Source of the DNA: Candidatus Heimdallarchaeota archaeon
GTDB taxonomy: Archaea; Asgardarchaeota; Heimdallarchaeia; Heimdallarchaeales; Heimdallarchaeaceae
Direction: 5' to 3'
Length of the DNA: 64,000 bases
Assembly (NCBI GenBank): GCA_016839945.1
Contig: JAEOTE010000025.1
Span: 1-64,000, forward strand
In this document: piece after piece, positions 18,821-28,049 of the stretch
Layout: each line of letters begins with the position of its first letter
Position numbering within the stretch: the first letter of the stretch is position 1
The notes under the pieces: generated by a model
Databases searched by the model: none
What the model was told of the DNA's origin: nothing
The model's input: only the letters and a program-made list of their open reading frames with translations
Program-made: the position numbers and the translations under genes

Positions 18821-19705
18821 CTATTCTAATCGCGAAATTCTTCTTATTAATGTCATTGTTTCAGTTGCCATCAATCTATTGTTTGAATCTTCATCACTTC
18901 TGGCAATTTCACCAAGTGGTTCTATTGCTCTTGCATCCTTGAGTTCAGCGAGATTACTTATAGCTTGATATCTAACTTTTGCATTTCTATCTTCTAACGC
19001 TTTTAGATTTATATCAAAAAGCTTGACATCCTCTATTTCTGCCTTTTTAATGATTTTATTTAATTCATTAAGAGCTTGATATCTTATCTCCCAATCCTTG
19101 TCATTGGAAGCCTTTTCTAGATGTGGAACAGGATTACCTTCAACACGTGATGTAAGGAATTCTACAACTACTTCTCTTACTAATTTATTATAATCCAGAA
19201 CATATCCAGCGACAAGAGATGTGGGTACCTTAACTTGGAAATTTAATAGGGTACTCTTAGCTTCTTCTCTTACTGACTCAGTATCATCTCTTAATGATTC
19301 AAATAATGGTTCGATAATGCTAGGACTTGTAAAATCCTTCAACGCTTTTGCTGAAGAATATCGTACTTGTGGATGACTGTCTCTTAAAGATGCTATAATA
19401 AAATTCACTGTTTCTGGATTATTTTGTTTTCCAAAAGATTCTATAGCTGAATTCCTAACTTCCCAAGAACTGTCTTCTAGAGCATGTGTTAGTGCTATAA
19501 GTGCTTGTCTGTCGTTTATGTCACCCAATATATCAGCGGCATAGCTACGAACATCTTTGTCATTATCTTGCAATGATTTGATGATTATATCTAAAGCTTC
19601 TTGATTATCCTTAAATGGAATAAGTTTTTCCAAAGCTAGCTGACGAAGAGCGGGGTCCTCATTACTTAACATTTTAACAATTTCAGATATCTCTTCATTT
19701 ACCAT
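18821..19705 (-). CDS. HEAT-repeat protein (PBS lyase HEAT-like)
   Basis: Repeats 'DKDVRSYAADILGDINDRQALIALTHALEDSSWEVRNSAIESFG'. Confidence 0.88.
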   Translation of the reverse strand: MVNEEISEIVKMLSNEDPALRQLALEKLIPFKDNQEALDIIIKSLQDNDKDVRSYAADILGDINDRQALIALTHALEDSSWEVRNSAIESFGKQNNPETVNFIIASLRDSHPQVRYSSAKALKDFTSPSIIEPLFESLRDDTESVREEAKSTLLNFQVKVPTSLVAGYVLDYNKLVREVVVEFLTSRVEGNPVPHLEKASNDKDWEIRYQALNELNKIIKKAEIEDVKLFDINLKALEDRNAKVRYQAISNLAELKDARAIEPLGEIARSDEDSNNRLMATETMTLIRRISRLE

Positions 19706-19844
19706 TTGATAATCTTCCGTAAATTTTCTGATTTCTATTAAAGTTTATCGTCTGTTAATTTAAAAATAGTGAAATCAGTTAAAATATCCATTTCTTTGAA
19801 ATAGTAGTAAAATCAAACAAAGCAATTACAAAATCTTAAATAAC

Positions 19845-21257
19845 TTGCGTCTCTCTCTAATTACATTTAGCATTAGCAATGCTACAACAATCACAATACT
19901 GGTAACTATGTTAACAACACGGCAGAAAATATCTTATGGGATTTGTAGATTAGGGACTTCACTTCTTCTAAATGTAGTTACAGTGTTTACTTTTTGGGCA
20001 TACAAAGATATGTTTGAAATACCCGCAGAATTGAGCGGAATTGGAAATGCTATAGGTAAAATAGCTATTGCAATCTCAGGTTTCGTTTTTGGATATTTAT
20101 CAGATGTTATTGATCCATCTAAAAGAAAACTGGGCAGAAGAAAATTTTTCATCTGGACCGGAGCTCCACTTTTAGCAATCTCATTTATTATGTTATTTAC
20201 TCCCCATCTTTTTATCCCAGTAGAACAACAAACAATGAGATTTGTTTGGTTAATAATCTGGAATTCGATGTTTCATTTGTTTTACGGTTATTTATTAATG
20301 CCTTACCAAGCTTGGTATGTTGAAATAACAAATGATGATGAAAGGATAGGTGTTTCAGCTATTCAGAATGTATCAAATTTATCTGCAAGTTTGATTGGCG
20401 CTGGTTATATCCTTTTTATATCAGATTATTATGGTGAGACAACGAAAATTGAGGGGACTTCGGGAATTTGGTTGCTAGTTTTTGCTATCGTGTTCGCAAT
20501 AGTTGAAGTCGCGTTGTTTTTACCTGCACTTCTAACTATAAAGGAAAAGCCGATTAAGTTTGTAAAAAGGAATATCTGGAAAGAAGTCAAAGTTACGTTA
20601 AAAAATCGTAATTATGTAATTTATATGATTAGTTTTAGTATTATGTGGGTAGGTGTGATATACGTTACGGCTCTGCTACTGGATTTTATCCACATAATCT
20701 TAGAATTTGATACGAATGCAGAAACGCTTCCTTTTGCTGCTGCTCTTTTTGTCTCAACAATACTAGCATATGCGTTCTGGACGCCAGTTGGTAATAAAAT
20801 AGGAAAGAAAAAAGCTCTTGCTATATCATATGTCGTTTTAATCATCTGGATCCCACTTACTCCATTGATCGGAAAAATTACCTTTCTTCCTTTAGCTGTT
20901 CAAGGTTACATCTTCGGTATTGTAGCAGTATTTTTTATTGCTCCATCATTTCTATTACCATACGCCATAATAGGTGATATAGCAGATAAAGACGAAAGAG
21001 ATACTTCTCTAAATAGAGCTGGACTTTATACTGGATTTAAGAACATCCCGATAAACATAGGACAAGCGATTGGATATATCATGGCTGGATTTTTGAGTGC
21101 ATTACCTGATAATTTTGGTTTAACTTGGTTAGGTCCTATTTCTGTAGTTTTTCTTGTAGCAGGTTTACCAATTTTCCTTTTAGGAAATTATGATCCGTTT
21201 ATGAAGAAGGTTGAAGTATCGAAAAATGAAGAAATTTTGGAAAATAAAAATAATTAG
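19845..21257 (+). CDS. MFS transporter, GPH (glycoside-pentoside-hexuronide) type; likely start 19908
   Basis: 'GFVFGYLSDVIDPSKRKLGRRKFFIWTGAPLLAISFIMLFTP'; paralogue at 31565. Confidence 0.88.
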   Translation: MRLSLITFSISNATTITILVTMLTTRQKISYGICRLGTSLLLNVVTVFTFWAYKDMFEIPAELSGIGNAIGKIAIAISGFVFGYLSDVIDPSKRKLGRRKFFIWTGAPLLAISFIMLFTPHLFIPVEQQTMRFVWLIIWNSMFHLFYGYLLMPYQAWYVEITNDDERIGVSAIQNVSNLSASLIGAGYILFISDYYGETTKIEGTSGIWLLVFAIVFAIVEVALFLPALLTIKEKPIKFVKRNIWKEVKVTLKNRNYVIYMISFSIMWVGVIYVTALLLDFIHIILEFDTNAETLPFAAALFVSTILAYAFWTPVGNKIGKKKALAISYVVLIIWIPLTPLIGKITFLPLAVQGYIFGIVAVFFIAPSFLLPYAIIGDIADKDERDTSLNRAGLYTGFKNIPINIGQAIGYIMAGFLSALPDNFGLTWLGPISVVFLVAGLPIFLLGNYDPFMKKVEVSKNEEILENKNN

Positions 21258-21379
21258 TAGTTAAAGATACCATTCATGGCTGCTTGAGTTAGCTGCTCAA
21301 TTCTTGAAGTTTCTTTAGCTACTCTTAAGGCTGTTTCTAGTTCTTTTGCTTGTTTTTGTGTTTTTACTTTGTATGACAT
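21254..21379 (-). CDS. Small ORF, 41 aa (MSYKVKTQKQAKELETALRVAKETSRIEQLTQAAMNGIFNY)
   Basis: Read manually; not in ORF track; ATG with G-rich upstream element, amphipathic helix composition, fills the intergenic gap. Confidence 0.45.
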   Translation of the reverse strand: MSYKVKTQKQAKELETALRVAKETSRIEQLTQAAMNGIFNY

Positions 21380-21477
21380 TTTTTCTCACTATCTATAACA
21401 TAAAAATCGTATTTATTAAGCGTTTTTTTAATTAATTATATAAAACGTTAAACTTTTGTTGAGGATGAAGCAGTGTA

Positions 21478-22386
21478 ATGATTAAAGCTAGAAAACTCTT
21501 AGTGAATAGCTTTAACCAATGGGTTAAAGCTTGCATACTTGAGAGAAAAATATATAGGTTTCGGATATTTTTCTATCTCATGGTTGGATATACTCTACTC
21601 TCTTGGAATGTAAATGGTATTAGAGCAATGTCAAAAAAGGTGATTTATCAGAGAGTTAAGTTCAACACATGGTTAAATAGAACCTCTCCTGATATGCTTT
21701 GCATTCAAGAAACTAAAGCTCATCCTGATCAACTAACATCTAAATTACTAAATCCTCAAGGATACAAGAGCTATTGGAATTCAGCTGAAAAAAAAGGTTA
21801 TAGCGGTGTGGCAACATATTCTAAAATCACACCATTAAGAGTTAATTATAAAATTGGTGAAGAGAAATTTGATAGAGAAGGAAGAATAATTGAAACGGAA
21901 TATCCAGAATTTGTTCTTTTCAATGTATATTTTCCTAATGGTAAACTAAATGAAGAAAGGTTAAAATACAAACTAGAATTTTACGATTATTTCCTAGGAT
22001 ATATAGAAAAAGTAAGAGAGGAAGGAAAATCAATTGTTGTTTGTGGAGATGTTAACACAGCTCATACAGAAATTGATCTTACTCATCCAAAGAGTAACGA
22101 AAATGTTTCAGGGTTTCTACCGATAGAAAGAAAATGGATTGATAAGTTACTTTCCTTAGGTTATGTAGACACTTTTCGTCATTTCAATAAAGAACCTAAA
22201 CACTATACTTGGTGGTCGGTAAGGAACATTGTTAAAGGTGTTACTGCTAGGGAAAGGAATGTTGGATGGAGAATAGATTATTTCTTTGTTACAGAAGATA
22301 TTATCGAAAACGTTAGAGAGTCATATATGCTTCCTGAAGTGATTGGATCAGATCATTGTCCTTTAGTCCTTAAATTAGATTTTTAG
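21478..22386 (+). CDS. Exodeoxyribonuclease III / AP endonuclease; likely start 21580
   Basis: 'LLSWNVNGIRAM', 'MLCIQETKAH', 'CGDVNTAHTEIDL', 'GSDHCPLVLKLDF'. Confidence 0.92.
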   Translation: MIKARKLLVNSFNQWVKACILERKIYRFRIFFYLMVGYTLLSWNVNGIRAMSKKVIYQRVKFNTWLNRTSPDMLCIQETKAHPDQLTSKLLNPQGYKSYWNSAEKKGYSGVATYSKITPLRVNYKIGEEKFDREGRIIETEYPEFVLFNVYFPNGKLNEERLKYKLEFYDYFLGYIEKVREEGKSIVVCGDVNTAHTEIDLTHPKSNENVSGFLPIERKWIDKLLSLGYVDTFRHFNKEPKHYTWWSVRNIVKGVTARERNVGWRIDYFFVTEDIIENVRESYMLPEVIGSDHCPLVLKLDF

Positions 22387-22442
22387 CAATAAATTATTGA
22401 AACAAGAAAGGTTTATTATTCTAAAAATAAATTTCTAGTATT

Positions 22443-22793
22443 ATGTATATGGTAAAATCTGGTAAATTTAAAGATTTAATGGCTACACCTTTTAGAGATT
22501 GGTTTATTAAGGAAGAAAATATTCAAAGATTAAAAAATGCTCTTCCAGAAGGAATGAAATACGTTGATACCTATGTTACTATCATGAATACTGGTGAATA
22601 TGATTATGAAATCTGGTTCGAGTTAGATAACTGGGAGGTTATAGATGTGCTTCGAAACCACGATCCATGGTGGGAATTTTATGAGCAAAAAATGAAGGAA
22701 ATAGGTTTATTTGATAAACAAAGACCAGACAATAAATTCCTTCGTAAATTATCAGATGTTTTAATATCTGAGCCAGATCCATCAGAAGACTAG
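22443..22793 (+). CDS. Hypothetical protein
   Basis: 116-aa ORF in operon-like spacing. Confidence 0.65.
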   Translation: MYMVKSGKFKDLMATPFRDWFIKEENIQRLKNALPEGMKYVDTYVTIMNTGEYDYEIWFELDNWEVIDVLRNHDPWWEFYEQKMKEIGLFDKQRPDNKFLRKLSDVLISEPDPSED

Positions 22794-22916
22794 AGTAATT
22801 AATAAAACGCTCCCAATGATTTTCAAAATCAACAAGAAGTAATCTCAAATAAATCTGGAATTTGATTACATGTATTAGATATAAATATAAATAGAGTTCA
22901 ATATACCTGCAAATAT

Positions 22917-23723
22917 ATGTTTGAAATTTTAGAATTAGAAGATATAGACGAGAAGATTTTTTGGGATTATGTTCTCAGTGATGTTCCAAGATATTTCTTT
23001 TTCATTCTAGATTTAAAACAATATCCTGAAAGCTGTCGGTTCTTTCTTGCAATTGAGAATGACATCATAGTAGGTTTATGCCTCATTTGGAAAAATCATG
23101 TTGCTCAAATTCGAGGTCAAAATGAAAAAATAATAAAAGCTCTAATAGAAGTAATCCCTAAAGATATTCCAATTGACGAGATTAGTGTTGAGTATAAGTA
23201 CAAAGAACTACTGCATTCCCTGTTTCCTAAACCAAAGAATAAGTTTTCATTACACAGGATGGTACTGCAAAAAGAAAAAATGATTCCTCGATTCCCATTA
23301 AACAAACCTTTTACTGAGAGGATATTAACTAAAGAAGATGCACCAAAGATTGTCAAGCTAATGAAAAAGGCTGATTCTTTTTATTGGAGTAAAATAACTG
23401 TTGATGATTTAACTTTTGATGAAAATCAGAATTATTACAGTCTCTTTGATGATAACAAATTAATCTGTTTCACTTTAGCATGGATTGATGAGACAGCTGC
23501 AATTATCTCAACTGCAGCAACACTTCCAAAATATCAAAACAAGGGACTTGCTACATATTTAGTTAATGAAACAATACACAAAATGATGGAGCATACAGAA
23601 ATTGCAATTATACATGTGATTACTGAAAACAAGCCTGCGATAAGAGTATATTCCAAAATAGGATATGAAATATATTCGACTTATGAAATTATAGAATTAA
23701 ATAAAAGTCCAATGAAATCCTGA
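22917..23723 (+). CDS. GNAT-family N-acetyltransferase
   Basis: 'AAIISTAATLPKYQNKGLATYLVNETIHKMME...VITENKPAIRVYSKIGYEI'. Confidence 0.85.
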   Translation: MFEILELEDIDEKIFWDYVLSDVPRYFFFILDLKQYPESCRFFLAIENDIIVGLCLIWKNHVAQIRGQNEKIIKALIEVIPKDIPIDEISVEYKYKELLHSLFPKPKNKFSLHRMVLQKEKMIPRFPLNKPFTERILTKEDAPKIVKLMKKADSFYWSKITVDDLTFDENQNYYSLFDDNKLICFTLAWIDETAAIISTAATLPKYQNKGLATYLVNETIHKMMEHTEIAIIHVITENKPAIRVYSKIGYEIYSTYEIIELNKSPMKS

Positions 23724-23744
23724 TTCTCTTTATAATTTTATTCT

Positions 23745-25016
23745 TTAACTATCAGATTTTTTTCTAGTTTTGATAATTAGAAATTCCGCGAAAATATCGT
23801 TATCTAAATACGCTTTACTAGGAAATCTCTCTACTAGTTCTTCTGAAGCTCTTGGCTCACTCATCTCTATTATTTCTAGGTTATTTTTTACAAGTTCGTT
23901 AACATATGAACTAATTGGTCTTTGAAAACAAACACTTGGGAATCCCTCCCAGTAGGTGATAAGTACTGGTCTCTCATCAAAATAATTCTGTAATATTCTT
24001 ATTCTATCCTCATTTCTTTTACTACCTTTTGGGATTCGTAATGTTGTTGCTGCAGGAAATGAAAATGCTGGATGGGTTATACTGAAAACAAAAATCCCAT
24101 TATCTTTTAGAACATGTGCAATATTTTTGAGTGTAACCTTAAAATCAGCAATATCCATCAATGCCATATTACATACAACTTTGTCAAAATAACCTCTTTC
24201 AAATTCATAATGAAGTTCTTCAGCATTTAGTTTCAATAATCTAATTCCCAATTTATCCTTCTTTTCTCTTTCAATTGCTCTGTCAATCATGTTTGAAATA
24301 TCTATACCAGTTACTTTTGCTCCAAGTTTAGCTAAGTATCTAACAACAGTGCCTTCACCACAAGCAACATCTAGAATTTCTTCATCCTTTTTTGCATTAA
24401 GTAAACGATATACATCTGGTAAGATTAAATGTGTGTGGTGATATTCTTTTTCATCTTCTTCTGGTGATATCCATTTAGATGCTAATGCATCCCAAGTGCT
24501 TTTTGGGGTGTATTCATCAAGGGTTTCGAGTCTCTTATGTCTAACTGAATCTCCTGTTGAAAGGATTCTCTCTGAACCCCAAGCTTTATGAGGAAATTTT
24601 TGAGCTTCTAGCTCCTCTTTGTAGATAGGCATCCAGACAACCACATTTTCTTTTGGTTTAAGGTCACCTATTTGGAAAGGATGAGTGCCATCATATTCTG
24701 CAAAATCTAAAGCGGGATTGAGTTTACCACATTTATGACAAGGAATGGAATAGTAATAATCATAACATAGGAATTCTTCTCGTACCATTTTTTCTTCTGC
24801 ACAACTTTTGCAAGTAAAGTCTTTGCACGAAGAACACCAAGCTATTCCATTAAAGTGAACACTTGACTCACATTTACTACAATTATATTCCCAATGTAAG
24901 TGACATCTAGGAGTAAAATCATCTCTATCATGTATGGCGTTATTGATAGGATAGTCTGTTGCAATTTTATTGTATTCAAAACAGTAAAAACAAGGTTGAA
25001 ATCCTTGAAGGTCCAT
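23745..25016 (-). CDS. SAM-dependent methyltransferase with N-terminal Cys-rich (zinc-binding) domain
   Basis: N-term paired Cys (CFYC, CSKC, CSSC, CKSC, CHKC); C-term 'EILDVACGEGTVVRYLAKLGAKVTGIDIS'. Confidence 0.8.
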   Translation of the reverse strand: MDLQGFQPCFYCFEYNKIATDYPINNAIHDRDDFTPRCHLHWEYNCSKCESSVHFNGIAWCSSCKDFTCKSCAEEKMVREEFLCYDYYYSIPCHKCGKLNPALDFAEYDGTHPFQIGDLKPKENVVVWMPIYKEELEAQKFPHKAWGSERILSTGDSVRHKRLETLDEYTPKSTWDALASKWISPEEDEKEYHHTHLILPDVYRLLNAKKDEEILDVACGEGTVVRYLAKLGAKVTGIDISNMIDRAIEREKKDKLGIRLLKLNAEELHYEFERGYFDKVVCNMALMDIADFKVTLKNIAHVLKDNGIFVFSITHPAFSFPAATTLRIPKGSKRNEDRIRILQNYFDERPVLITYWEGFPSVCFQRPISSYVNELVKNNLEIIEMSEPRASEELVERFPSKAYLDNDIFAEFLIIKTRKKSDS

Positions 25017-25067
25017 AGATTACTTTATTACAATACATTAAAAAAATGACGGAAGATGTTTTTATGT

Positions 25068-25949
25068 TTAATCTTTAATTCGAGATTTAATATAAATTGT
25101 TGAGATAACCATAACAATAATTGATGTTACTAAAAGAAATCCTGAAGTTGGATGAAGTGTCCATAAAGATTCATAAGCATACTCAACAAATACCCAATAA
25201 TCTTCGATAACTGTTTCTTCCCAAGACCAAACATAACTTTTACCATTAGTAAAATTAAAGATAGAGAATTTTAAATTATCATAAAGATCGGTGTTATTGT
25301 AGAAATACTTTGGTTGTTCTCCGTAAATTCTAAATTCAACAGTTTCTGTTGTTACTCCATTCCATGCTCTGGCTGTTCCTACATCATATGTTATCATAAT
25401 GGTGTCAAAGATATTTGTATCTTTATTAGCAATGGTGTCTGAAAATTTGTTTATTTCTGAACTGAAAGTATAACGAATAGAAGTGTTCGAATAACTTGAA
25501 ATATTTGCAACACATATGGCATATTTTCTGCCATACAAGGATGGAGGTTCATATTTACTAAGGAAAAGTTGAGTAATATTAAATTCCTTTTCCATTCCTT
25601 CAATTTCTATTTTCAGTGTTTTTTCTATATCGTAATATGAATAAAATGGAGCTGCAATTGTAACTACTTGAGTTTCCCCTGGATTATAGATTGTATAATT
25701 ACCATCAAAAGATATCATGAAATCTCCTTCTTCTTTAAAAGTCTCATTGATATTCATCAATACATTAGCTTCTATCATTTGCAGATTAGTTTCAGTATCA
25801 GTAAAAATACCTCCAATAGCTTCTTCCATTACAATCAAAGGATTAGACTGGATGTTTAGATTATCTAATTTCATAGGAACAAAGAAAAGCAAAAGAATCA
25901 TTATTAGAGGAATGATACTCTTAGTTTTCCGATTAAAGAAGTAAATCAT
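25068..25949 (-). CDS. Secreted/membrane-anchored protein, tandem paralogue of 26028..26927
   Basis: N- and C-terminal hydrophobic segments; shared 'YDVGTARAWNGVTTETVEFRIYGEQP'. Confidence 0.7.
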   Translation of the reverse strand: MIYFFNRKTKSIIPLIMILLLFFVPMKLDNLNIQSNPLIVMEEAIGGIFTDTETNLQMIEANVLMNINETFKEEGDFMISFDGNYTIYNPGETQVVTIAAPFYSYYDIEKTLKIEIEGMEKEFNITQLFLSKYEPPSLYGRKYAICVANISSYSNTSIRYTFSSEINKFSDTIANKDTNIFDTIMITYDVGTARAWNGVTTETVEFRIYGEQPKYFYNNTDLYDNLKFSIFNFTNGKSYVWSWEETVIEDYWVFVEYAYESLWTLHPTSGFLLVTSIIVMVISTIYIKSRIKD

Positions 25950-26027
25950 CTAAAAAAATGTTAAAACATAAACAAAGATAAATTTTTTGAATTAACAGAA
26001 TATTCACATAAATTCGAATTGTGATTA

Positions 26028-26927
26028 TTACATTTTTTTCCCTTTTCTGATTTTTATGACTTTAATAATTATAAAAACTATACATGCTAAAAATGCAGCA
26101 GATCCAAGAGTTACACCTATAATGAATTGATTTAAAGGTGAAATTCTTCTTTGATAAAAAGGGAAATGACACGTAATTCTGTCCTCCTCTATTCTTTCAT
26201 TTTTCCATGACCAAGAATATTTAAAACCATTTTCTACTTCCTTAATGGTGGGTTCTATTTCATACCAGTCAGTTTCATTTCTTCCTGTACATCTAAGAGT
26301 AGTAGGTTGTTGTCCATAAGCTGCAATTGTTACGGTTTCAGTAATGTTTCCCGACCATGCTCTTGCTGTACCTATGTCGTAGTGTAAAAAAGCTAATCCA
26401 TAAACTATGTTTCCCACTTTCCAGAACAATTTGTAATCAAATGAATAATGAAGAGTCGTACTTGTGTTTGAAACAAATGTCAGATTTGATACATAAACGT
26501 CTCTCTCTATTGGGTCACTTAAATATTCATACCATGGACTATCTTCATAATATTCAATAGTCATAATTTCATATTCAATTTCTGTACCATTAGCAAGAAC
26601 TCTAAAATTATTGAAATCAAACGAAGCCCAATGTACAAAAGGTGCACCAACTAGAGTAGTAGTTGTTTCATTTGGATTAAATATAGTGTAATTAGCATTA
26701 AACCTTATTTGGTATTCTTTAAGATTATCAGTACTTGATACTTCAAAAAGAACTTGAGCTTCTGGCATCATAAGATTTGTATTGTTTTTTGGAATAATCA
26801 TACCAAACTCATCTTCATCAACATTAATCTCATTTGCATTTACTTCATGAATTCCTATCGGAAGATAAACAGTTCCAACAAGTATCAGTATTGCACTTAT
26901 AATACTAGTTGCTTTAGTTTTTAGCAA
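26028..26927 (-). CDS. Secreted/membrane-anchored protein, tandem paralogue of 25068..25949
   Basis: N- and C-terminal hydrophobic segments; shared 'YDIGTARAWSGNITETVTIAAYGQQP'. Confidence 0.7.
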   Translation of the reverse strand: MLKTKATSIISAILILVGTVYLPIGIHEVNANEINVDEDEFGMIIPKNNTNLMMPEAQVLFEVSSTDNLKEYQIRFNANYTIFNPNETTTTLVGAPFVHWASFDFNNFRVLANGTEIEYEIMTIEYYEDSPWYEYLSDPIERDVYVSNLTFVSNTSTTLHYSFDYKLFWKVGNIVYGLAFLHYDIGTARAWSGNITETVTIAAYGQQPTTLRCTGRNETDWYEIEPTIKEVENGFKYSWSWKNERIEEDRITCHFPFYQRRISPLNQFIIGVTLGSAAFLACIVFIIIKVIKIRKGKKM

Positions 26928-27063
26928 AGAACATTACCCAAATGTAATATTCAATTATCCATTTATTTCTTTCTTAATAGAACTAATTGTTGTTTTTCAT
27001 TATATTGCAAAGGAGGAGACCTTTTTGGATGGGACACCTTGTTAAAATGACATACCTAACCGG

Positions 27064-27090
27064 CAGTGGAAATTAGTAACGCTTCCACTG
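27064..27090. other. Stem-loop CAGTGGAA-ATTAGTAACGC-TTCCACTG; possible terminator or structured RNA 3' of GTPase gene
   Basis: 8-bp perfect inverted repeat in a locally GC-richer intergenic segment. Confidence 0.45.
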
Positions 27091-27098
27091 GAGAAAAT

Positions 27099-27800
27099 TT
27101 ATGAATTTTCGATCTCTTCTCCAGTAATTTCTTCAATTTCTTTAATCCCTACTCCAACAATACCATATTCTGCAACCCATCGAGTAATAGTTTCTCTTAA
27201 CTCATGTATTCCATCCATACTTAAACAAGAGGTTTCAATTGACATAATCCTTTCTTCTTTAACTGGAAGTTCATGATCCTTGACGAAAGCTTTGATGTAA
27301 TCCATTGCACTAATTATTACCTTTTCATCTGGTTGAAGCAAATCAGTCTTATTAGGAACTAGAATAATCAGTGTTTTTTCATATATCCAATCTTTGACAT
27401 AAGCAAATTTTAACCACATCTCCAAAGATTCTAGTGTTCTATGATTTGTTACATCAAAGATAAGTAAAAGAACAGACACTTTTATCATAGCTGGAAAACA
27501 ATCGAAGATATCCAATATTTCTTCAAAAGTTGTAACATGAGGGTTGTCTTTTTGTCTTTGTCCTGGAAAGATATAGATTTGTGGTGTAGAAGTTACTACC
27601 TTATCTCCTACTAGAATTTTATCTGTCAGAAATTCCATTTCTATGTTGTAGGATTTTTTAGTTTTAAGTAAAACATCATTATGTTCAACTGAAGTAATGT
27701 GCGGATTGATTAATAATCTAGACAAAACAGATTTCCCAGTTAATCCATCACCTAAAGGTATTATGCTACCAGTTGCATAATTCTTCATTTCACTAGTCAT
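27099..27800 (-). CDS. Ras/Rab-like small GTPase with atypical G3
   Basis: G1 GDGLTGKS, G3-like 'IFPGQRQ', G4 'VPNKTD', G5-like 'ETSC'. Confidence 0.8.
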   Translation of the reverse strand: MTSEMKNYATGSIIPLGDGLTGKSVLSRLLINPHITSVEHNDVLLKTKKSYNIEMEFLTDKILVGDKVVTSTPQIYIFPGQRQKDNPHVTTFEEILDIFDCFPAMIKVSVLLLIFDVTNHRTLESLEMWLKFAYVKDWIYEKTLIILVPNKTDLLQPDEKVIISAMDYIKAFVKDHELPVKEERIMSIETSCLSMDGIHELRETITRWVAEYGIVGVGIKEIEEITGEEIENS

Positions 27801-27923
27801 TTATATCTGTCCGTCTATTATACACTACAATAACACTCTTTTCCAAACTGAACACTTAAAGAATGTTCTTATGTTACAATATGAAAAAGGGAATAAAATT
27901 CTTTTTAAAGTATCAATCCACAT

Positions 27924-27941
27924 AAAAGATTGTAATCTTTT
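27924..27941. promoter_or_regulatory. Inverted repeat AAAAGATT-GT-AATCTTTT between divergent genes; operator candidate
   Basis: 8+2+8 perfect inverted repeat; second IR AAGAATGTTCTT at 27859-27870. Confidence 0.4.
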
Positions 27942-28049
27942 TTGATTTATTGTATTTCTACTTTATAGTCCAAGAAGTTTCATAGTTGTGGAGAAATCTT
28001 TAAAGCAACTTCTAAACAAAGAGAGTTAACTATATTTGGTGAATTATTA

